The notes beneath the pieces are model-generated. The model was not told the DNA's origin. It ran no database searches and worked only from the letters and a program-made list of their open reading frames with translations. From assembly GCA_012719135.1 (NCBI GenBank), contig JAAYAW010000046.1, forward strand, positions 1 to 64,000: 64,000 nt of DNA, read 5' to 3'. The position numbers and the translations under genes are program-made. The DNA comes from Chloroflexota bacterium. GTDB taxonomy: Bacteria > Chloroflexota > Anaerolineae > UBA1429. Shown here one piece after another: positions 59,536-64,000 of the stretch. Every line of letters begins with the position of its first letter. Positions within the stretch are counted from its first letter, which is position 1.

Positions 59536-60711
59536 ATGGATCTGTTCGAAAAGTGCCGCACCTTCACCCGGGCCGATGACGCCCGCCGTGCTGGATTTTA
59601 CCCGTACTTTATTCCCTTGCAGGACACCGAGGGCACCGAGGTCGTTGTTGAAGGCCGGCGCATGATCATGATCGGATCCAACAACTATCTCGGCCTGACC
59701 ACAGATCCCCGTGTCCGAGAGGCGGCGATCAAGGCCATAGAGCGTTACGGCACCAGTTGTACCGGATCTCGTTTTCTCAACGGGAACCTGGCCATGCACA
59801 ACGAGCTCGAACAGGAACTCGCCGACTTTGTGGGGAAAGAGGCCGGCCTGGTATTCAGCACGGGCATGGGTGTCAACCTCGGCGTGATCTCCTCACTGGT
59901 TGGGCGCGGAGAGTATGTGGTGACCGATCGGGATGACCACGCCAGCATCGTTGACGGCTGCAGGCTTTCCTTCGGAGAGATGAAGCGTTACCGGCACAAC
60001 GACATGGCCCATCTGGCCCAGATTCTGGATGGGCTGGGTGGCAAGCCAGCGCTGGTGGTGGTGGATGGCGTATTCAGCATGGGTGGCGACATCGCGCCGC
60101 TTCCAGAGATCCTCGAGGTCTGCCAGCGCTACGGCGCCCGACTGATGGTAGACGATGCCCATTCCATGGGCGTGCTGGCCAATGGGCGAGGTACTGGCGC
60201 GCACTTTGGCCTTACCGACCAGGTAGACCTGGTGATGGGCACGTTCAGCAAGGCTTTCGCTTCCCTGGGGGGCGTCGTTGTTGGTGATGCCACCGTGATC
60301 GACTACATCAAGCACAACGCCCGCTCGCTGATCTTTTCCGCCAGCATGCCCCCGTCCAATGTCGCGGCCGTTCAGACGGCCCTTCGCATCATCAAGGCAG
60401 AGCCGGAGCGGGTTCAGCGCGTCCACGAGATCTCCGAGTACATGCGCCAGGGCTACAGATCCATGGGCTTTGAGATCGGGAACAGCCAGACTCCGATCAT
60501 CCCCATTCTCATCGGCGACGAGAACAAGACCTTTGCCTGCTGGCGCGCGCTGTTTGAGGCCGGAATCTATGTGAACCCGGTGGTGCCCCCGGCCGTGGCG
60601 CCCACTGCCTCGCTCCTTCGCACCAGCTACATGTCCACGCACACCTATGAGCAGCTCGATCGCGTGTTGGAGACCTTTGCCACGGTGGGCAAGGCGCTGG
60701 AGATCATCTAG
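59536..60711 (+). CDS. Alpha-oxoamine synthase family PLP enzyme, serine-palmitoyltransferase-like
   Basis: 391 residues from ATG 59536 (AGGGAGG upstream). GSNNYLGLTTDPRV, YGTSCTGSRFLNG, DDHASIVDG, DDAHSMGVLA and the PLP lysine in GTFSKAFASLGG define the alpha-oxoamine synthase family (KBL, BioF, HemA, SPT). The TGSRFLNG segment and the LVFSTGMGVNLG block resemble bacterial serine palmitoyltransferases more than glycine C-acetyltransferase, but the substrate is not certain. No lipid or biotin gene lies near. Soluble; no membrane helix. Confidence 0.85.
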   Translation: MDLFEKCRTFTRADDARRAGFYPYFIPLQDTEGTEVVVEGRRMIMIGSNNYLGLTTDPRVREAAIKAIERYGTSCTGSRFLNGNLAMHNELEQELADFVGKEAGLVFSTGMGVNLGVISSLVGRGEYVVTDRDDHASIVDGCRLSFGEMKRYRHNDMAHLAQILDGLGGKPALVVVDGVFSMGGDIAPLPEILEVCQRYGARLMVDDAHSMGVLANGRGTGAHFGLTDQVDLVMGTFSKAFASLGGVVVGDATVIDYIKHNARSLIFSASMPPSNVAAVQTALRIIKAEPERVQRVHEISEYMRQGYRSMGFEIGNSQTPIIPILIGDENKTFACWRALFEAGIYVNPVVPPAVAPTASLLRTSYMSTHTYEQLDRVLETFATVGKALEII

Positions 60712-60723
60712 GCAAGCCGTTGA

Positions 60724-60758
60724 GGCTGACGATCCACATTGTTCCCGGATCGTCAGCC
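60724..60758 (+). terminator. 12-bp hairpin after the AOS-family gene
   Basis: GGCTGACGATCC (60724-60735) pairs exactly with GGATCGTCAGCC (60747-60758), 13 bp after the stop; no U tract. Confidence 0.55.
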
Positions 60759-60853
60759 CGCAAACCCGCAAGGGATATCGTTTCAGAAGGGTCTGCCTGC
60801 CTCGGCTCAGCGGGCGCTGATCCTTTGCAGCGAAGAACAAGATCGGAGGGCGC

Positions 60854-61255
60854 ATGCCGGTCTCACCGTATATCCATTTTCCTGGAACGTGCCGGGATGC
60901 CCTGGCGCTCTATGCGCGCGCCTTTGGAGGCGAGCCCCACATCCTGCTGCGTAGCGAGGCTCCCGAAGGCACGGAGCCGGAGAGCACGCAGCATCTTGTG
61001 ATGCACGGCACCCTCGAGATCCACGGAACGACGGTGATGCTCGCCGACAGCTTAGCAGAAGCGCTCGTGCCATCGGGCGATCGCATCAGCCTGATGGTGA
61101 ACCGGATGGCGCGCGAGGAAATCGACCGTGCCTTTGCTGTGCTGGCCGAAGGCGGAGAGGTGTTGATGACGCCACAGATCACCTTCTGGAGCCCCTGGTA
61201 CGGCCAGCTCATCGACCGGTACGGTCTCGTCTGGCAGTTGAGCGCTGAGGATTGA
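60854..61255 (+). CDS. VOC-superfamily (PhnB/glyoxalase-like) protein
   Basis: 133 residues. Typical PhnB-like layout: YIHFPGTCRDALALYARAFG at the start, HLVMHGTLEIHGTTVMLAD in the middle and WSPWYGQLIDRYGLVWQL at the end. Small metal-binding fold protein; DNA-binding partner or enzyme roles differ in the family and none can be assigned. CGGAGGG precedes the ATG. Confidence 0.82.
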   Translation: MPVSPYIHFPGTCRDALALYARAFGGEPHILLRSEAPEGTEPESTQHLVMHGTLEIHGTTVMLADSLAEALVPSGDRISLMVNRMAREEIDRAFAVLAEGGEVLMTPQITFWSPWYGQLIDRYGLVWQLSAED

Positions 61256-61332
61256 TGCCGGAGCCCGGCCGTCAGTGGAAGCGGCGGCGGCCCAGGAGGC
61301 CGTCTGGTTCCACCGTGATAGCGGGGGGAGGG

Positions 61333-62079
61333 TCATCGGTAGAAGCGACGCATCCCCTCTATTGCAAGTGAGGGCGGTGCGCTGAGGTCGCCAGCCAAGA
61401 GCACTTGCCGCAGCGTCTGGATGGTCCAGACGGGTTCGACTATGGCTTCAGGTGGCAGGGGACCGGACAGCGCAACGCGCACGCCCGGCCAGGCGAGCAG
61501 CTCCTGCCCCGGCACCGGAAGCGCCGCCAGGAGATCGCTGACGGCCGCGATCGGGATGGCCACAAGGCCATACAGATCCCCAAGCCGCGTCTCGCCGGAC
61601 ACCCTGGCCCAGTATGTCGCGATGGCCAGAGTCCGAGCGGCGATGGCCGTCCTTCTGTAGCGGTTCTCCCCGACCGTGATCAGGCACGGCAGCGGGTGGG
61701 CTGCCCGTGGAGCAGGGGTCACCCGGGAGACCCTCTGCTCATCAAAGCAGAAGGCTGTCTCCTCGGCACTCTGAATCTCCAGCGCGGTGCCGAGCTCCTC
61801 TCGCCCCTCGCGCTCCAGACACGCCAACAGGGTCTCTCCGGCCTCGAGAGAGCCTCCAATCGCGCCGAGGCCGATGTGAGCCGCGCCATCGCGATCGTGC
61901 CGCCAGTGCCGCGGCTTGCCAATCTCCATCAGCATATCCGGCCCGGAGACGACGAGCGCCGAAGCCCCCGTCAACGCCCAGCTTGAGCCGGCACGCTGGC
62001 ATTCGATCTCCGCTGCCAGATCCGGGTAGGAGGCAAAGAGCGGATCGCGACGACTCTCAGCCCGCTGATCAGCGGGCAT
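61333..62079 (-). CDS. Nudix-domain protein
   Basis: 248 residues. A full Nudix box is visible at 76-97: G-x5-E-x7-R-E-x2-E-E-L-G (GSLEAGETLLACLEREGREE). The rest has no clear marks, though the C-terminal half is hydrophobic and long for a plain Nudix hydrolase. Substrate unknown. ATG 62079 overlaps the end of the preceding gene by 11 bp; GTG 62106 is an alternative start. Confidence 0.78.
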   Translation of the reverse strand: MPADQRAESRRDPLFASYPDLAAEIECQRAGSSWALTGASALVVSGPDMLMEIGKPRHWRHDRDGAAHIGLGAIGGSLEAGETLLACLEREGREELGTALEIQSAEETAFCFDEQRVSRVTPAPRAAHPLPCLITVGENRYRRTAIAARTLAIATYWARVSGETRLGDLYGLVAIPIAAVSDLLAALPVPGQELLAWPGVRVALSGPLPPEAIVEPVWTIQTLRQVLLAGDLSAPPSLAIEGMRRFYR

Positions 62080-62629
62080 GGTCACGCTCGTCCAGGCGCA
62101 AGTCACGGGCCAGCGCAGGCTCCTTTAGTCGCCTATGGAGCCAAAGCCAGGCCAGGTCCGCTCGGTTATCGTACGCCAGCTGCAGGTAGTAGTAGTTGAT
62201 CTGTTCGCCCAAGGCCAGCAGCCCGTACGCATACGCCACGAGACCATCCAGCGGCGATGCGAACACCGCAACCCCTGCGGCCACTCGGCTGCACAGCACC
62301 AGAGGCAAACCGCCAAGCAAGGCCCAGTTCAGCGCCTTGAACACGCTGAACAGACGCAGAGTCGCAGGCTCCAACCGCGAGTCACGCCTGAGGGCGCGAG
62401 CCTTGCGGCGCCAGTAGATGGCCCCCTGGCACACGATCCAGACCGTTAGCCCGAGCCCGTACCAGCCTGCCAACCCTACCGGCTGGCCCAACGTCCTCTG
62501 CAGAACAACCACAACGCCGGGCTGTACGATAACGTTCGCGGCCTCGCCGATCCATAGATACTGCAAGCGCCGCAGAAGCTTGCCCCGAGTTGCCCCCATG
62601 GCAGGAGACATGACCGCGCGCGGGCTCAT
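62069..62629 (-). CDS. Hypothetical integral membrane protein
   Basis: 186 residues with about four hydrophobic segments (around 30-48, 52-70, 100-118 and 122-140) and charged ends. WIGEAANVIVQPGVVVVLQRT and LLALGEQINYYYLQLAYDN are distinctive but not from a family I know. It overlaps the start of the Nudix gene and the end of the DUF4432 gene, so it is co-translated with both. Confidence 0.6.
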   Translation of the reverse strand: MSPRAVMSPAMGATRGKLLRRLQYLWIGEAANVIVQPGVVVVLQRTLGQPVGLAGWYGLGLTVWIVCQGAIYWRRKARALRRDSRLEPATLRLFSVFKALNWALLGGLPLVLCSRVAAGVAVFASPLDGLVAYAYGLLALGEQINYYYLQLAYDNRADLAWLWLHRRLKEPALARDLRLDERDHAR

Positions 62630-63729
62630 GCGGCGCGGCTGCGTATGTTCTCCGCCAGGGCATTGATATCCGCCAAACCATCGAGTACGCCGATCTCGAG
62701 CTGGTACTCGCGGGACTCTCCGGGCTCCAGATACTGGAGGATTCCCCTCTCGCGATCCTCATCGCGGCCCTCCACCTGGCAGTTGGCCGGCTCCAGACCT
62801 GTGACATAGTCGCCCTGGCCCACCATCTTCCACTGGGTAAAGCAGGGCAGGGAATCCTGGCGGTAACGCACATAGGCACCGAGGCCCAGACCTCCACGGA
62901 AACCGCGGTTAGCCAGCAACACGGTAACGTAACCGGCCTCATCCGCCACCATATCGTGATAGAAACACTGCTCCGCGTAGCCTGCCGTGGGCTCCTCGTA
63001 CGTCCGATAGCTCTCCATCCCCTTCTCCGCTTCTGCATCGCGTGGCGTCACACGGCGGGAGGGAGAGACGAGTTCGGCGCTGGCGCTGAGCAGGGGGAAC
63101 CCGAAATTGCAGTGGTAAAGCATCATATGCGGGATCCGCCGAAACCCCTCGTTGGTCACGACGTCGCGCACAAACAACCTGGAGTCACCGAGGTGTGCGG
63201 ACACCCGCCGGGTGAGCGTGACATTCTCGCCGAATACCACAGCCTGTCGCACCCGGCCCCGGGCCCACATCTCGTAGATGTCCTCGCCCTGCTCATCGCG
63301 CCGCCACCCGCCGTCCACCCAGATGCCCTCCGCAGGCAGATGATTCAGGCGTCCGTGCAGGCCCAGCGCCTCGCCGTCGTCCACACAGGGCGCCCCCGCG
63401 GAGGTAAGACCACAGCCCGCCAACAGGCCACCGTGGAAGGTTCGCAGCCAGCCCAATCCCTCTCGTTCGTGATAGGCAGGATGGGCAGCTCCCGTGGCCG
63501 AGGCCCAGGCCAGCGCCGCGCCGCGATGCTGAGCAGAACCGATATCCATACCCCGGTCCAGGAGCACTTCAAACGAAAAGCCTGAGCCTGTCTCAAAGCG
63601 GGCCACGCGGACCTCGCGGGCGCGCCCGTCCTCAAGGGACAGCACACGGACGCCCCCCACCTGGTCCAGAGTTCCTACGTGTGCCAAAAGCTCTCGTTTG
63701 CTATAGTTGCAGCCGTACAGACTGACCAT
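62626..63729 (-). CDS. DUF4432 family protein (aldose-1-epimerase-like fold)
   Basis: 367 residues. DUF4432 marks: RGMDIG near residue 60, GGLLAGCGLTSAG, HGRLNHLPAE, LYHCNFGFPLL and WKMVGQGDYVTGLEPANC. The fold is the galactose-mutarotase supersandwich and members are thought to act on sugars or sugar acids. ATG 63729 is 42 bp downstream of the E2 stop on the same strand. Confidence 0.87.
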   Translation of the reverse strand: MVSLYGCNYSKRELLAHVGTLDQVGGVRVLSLEDGRAREVRVARFETGSGFSFEVLLDRGMDIGSAQHRGAALAWASATGAAHPAYHEREGLGWLRTFHGGLLAGCGLTSAGAPCVDDGEALGLHGRLNHLPAEGIWVDGGWRRDEQGEDIYEMWARGRVRQAVVFGENVTLTRRVSAHLGDSRLFVRDVVTNEGFRRIPHMMLYHCNFGFPLLSASAELVSPSRRVTPRDAEAEKGMESYRTYEEPTAGYAEQCFYHDMVADEAGYVTVLLANRGFRGGLGLGAYVRYRQDSLPCFTQWKMVGQGDYVTGLEPANCQVEGRDEDRERGILQYLEPGESREYQLEIGVLDGLADINALAENIRSRAA

Positions 63730-63771
63730 GTGCCCGTTCCTTTCTGCTTCCCATCCGTTTTACGGCGTCGT

Positions 63772-64000
63772 CTACGCGAGCAGGAGATAGGGCGCCTCAA
63801 CATAGCGCGCAATACCCTGCAGAAAGCGCGCCGCCGGCCCGCCATCCACCAGGCGATGGTCCGCCGTGAGACTCAGCCACATCTTCTGCCGGACGACAAT
63901 CTGTCCGTCCAGCACCGCGGGTAGAGAGCGGATGCGACCCACTCCCAGTATGGCGCACTCGGGCAGATTGATGATCGGCGTAAACAGATCAACGCCGAGC
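63772..64000 (-). CDS. 2-oxoacid dehydrogenase E2 acyltransferase (C-terminal part only)
   Basis: The last 76 codons of a gene running off the window. The reading (frame from 63999) gives PIINLPECAILGVGRI and LTADHRLVDG, the CoA-acyltransferase catalytic motif with its His and Asp, then the usual hydrophobic C terminus ending in YLLLA. E2 core of a pyruvate-, branched-chain- or acetoin-type dehydrogenase. The lipoyl and E3-binding domains lie beyond the edge. The only E3 in the window is lpd at 54059-55477 on the opposite strand. Confidence 0.9.
   Translation of the reverse strand, partial: LGVDLFTPIINLPECAILGVGRIRSLPAVLDGQIVVRQKMWLSLTADHRLVDGGPAARFLQGIARYVEAPYLLLA

Noticed and set aside
1-64000. 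CRISPR array, rRNA or insertion sequence
   Set aside because: No regularly spaced repeats, rRNA-like segments or transposase frames were seen in the window.

Overview
The window is a GC-rich, gene-dense bacterial chromosome segment, probably from a member of the Chloroflexota (Anaerolineae-like). This is an inference from gene content and style: secreted proteins with Thr/Pro/Ala linkers ('TPTATATAT' type), a superoxide reductase instead of a visible superoxide dismutase, a GlpK-GlpA-GlpB-like-DUF1667 glycerol operon, and short intergenic gaps. No rRNA, CRISPR array, insertion sequence or prophage is visible. Promoters fit one housekeeping pattern, TTGACN-17-TANANT, often with an extended -10 (TGGTANAAT).

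Layout. 211-6771: sulfur, Fe-S and oxidative-stress genes on the + strand (ferredoxin, a cysteine-desulfurase-like protein that has lost its PLP lysine, an IscU-DUF59 fusion, TusA, DsrE-like, SagB-type nitroreductase, DUF255 thioredoxin-fold protein, DJ-1/PfpI, superoxide reductase). 6840-9241 (-): stomatin/SPFH and NfeD plus a 27-aa membrane peptide. 9497-15723 (+): RidA, then a zinc dehydrogenase and the glycerol-3-phosphate operon. 15760-22571: DNA repair (uvrC, mutS2), a possible SOS-controlled small membrane protein, DUF5131 and a DUF89 phosphatase. 22750-25904 (-): sugar isomerase and two Gfo/Idh oxidoreductases. 26093-31038 (+): pstSCAB1B2-phoU. 31088-35826 (+): nitroreductase, PA14 surface protein, third Gfo/Idh. 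35849-42254 (+): argCBD-argA-GH behind a leader with an Arg-rich peptide and a terminator. 42355-46810: GyrI-like (+), then amrS, cupin and nfo (-) and an APH-like kinase (-). 47226-48299 (-): trx-fmdB-cstR-like operon with a dyad operator. 48509-55477 (+): SDR, tRNA-CAT, ftsH, thioesterase, ribokinase-NAD kinase-lipoamide dehydrogenase. 55474-59287 (-): xerD, punA, membrane protein, deacetylase. 59536-61255 (+): AOS-family aminotransferase and VOC protein. 61333-64000 (-): end of an E2 acyltransferase, DUF4432, membrane protein, Nudix.

Strongest unusual signals: (1) an apparent arginine transcription attenuator ahead of the arg operon, with leader peptide, mutually exclusive helices and a U-tract terminator; (2) a cysteine desulfurase homologue without its catalytic lysine, set with an IscU-DUF59 fusion, TusA and DsrE; (3) two adjacent PstB ATPases whose motif losses would fall in the same composite ATP site; (4) a LexA-like dyad inside the promoter of an 84-aa membrane protein next to uvrC; (5) a CsoR-family regulator with the C-Y-C pattern expected of a persulfide sensor, whose likely operator sits at its own operon promoter. 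All calls come from reading motifs and genome context by eye; no database search was possible.
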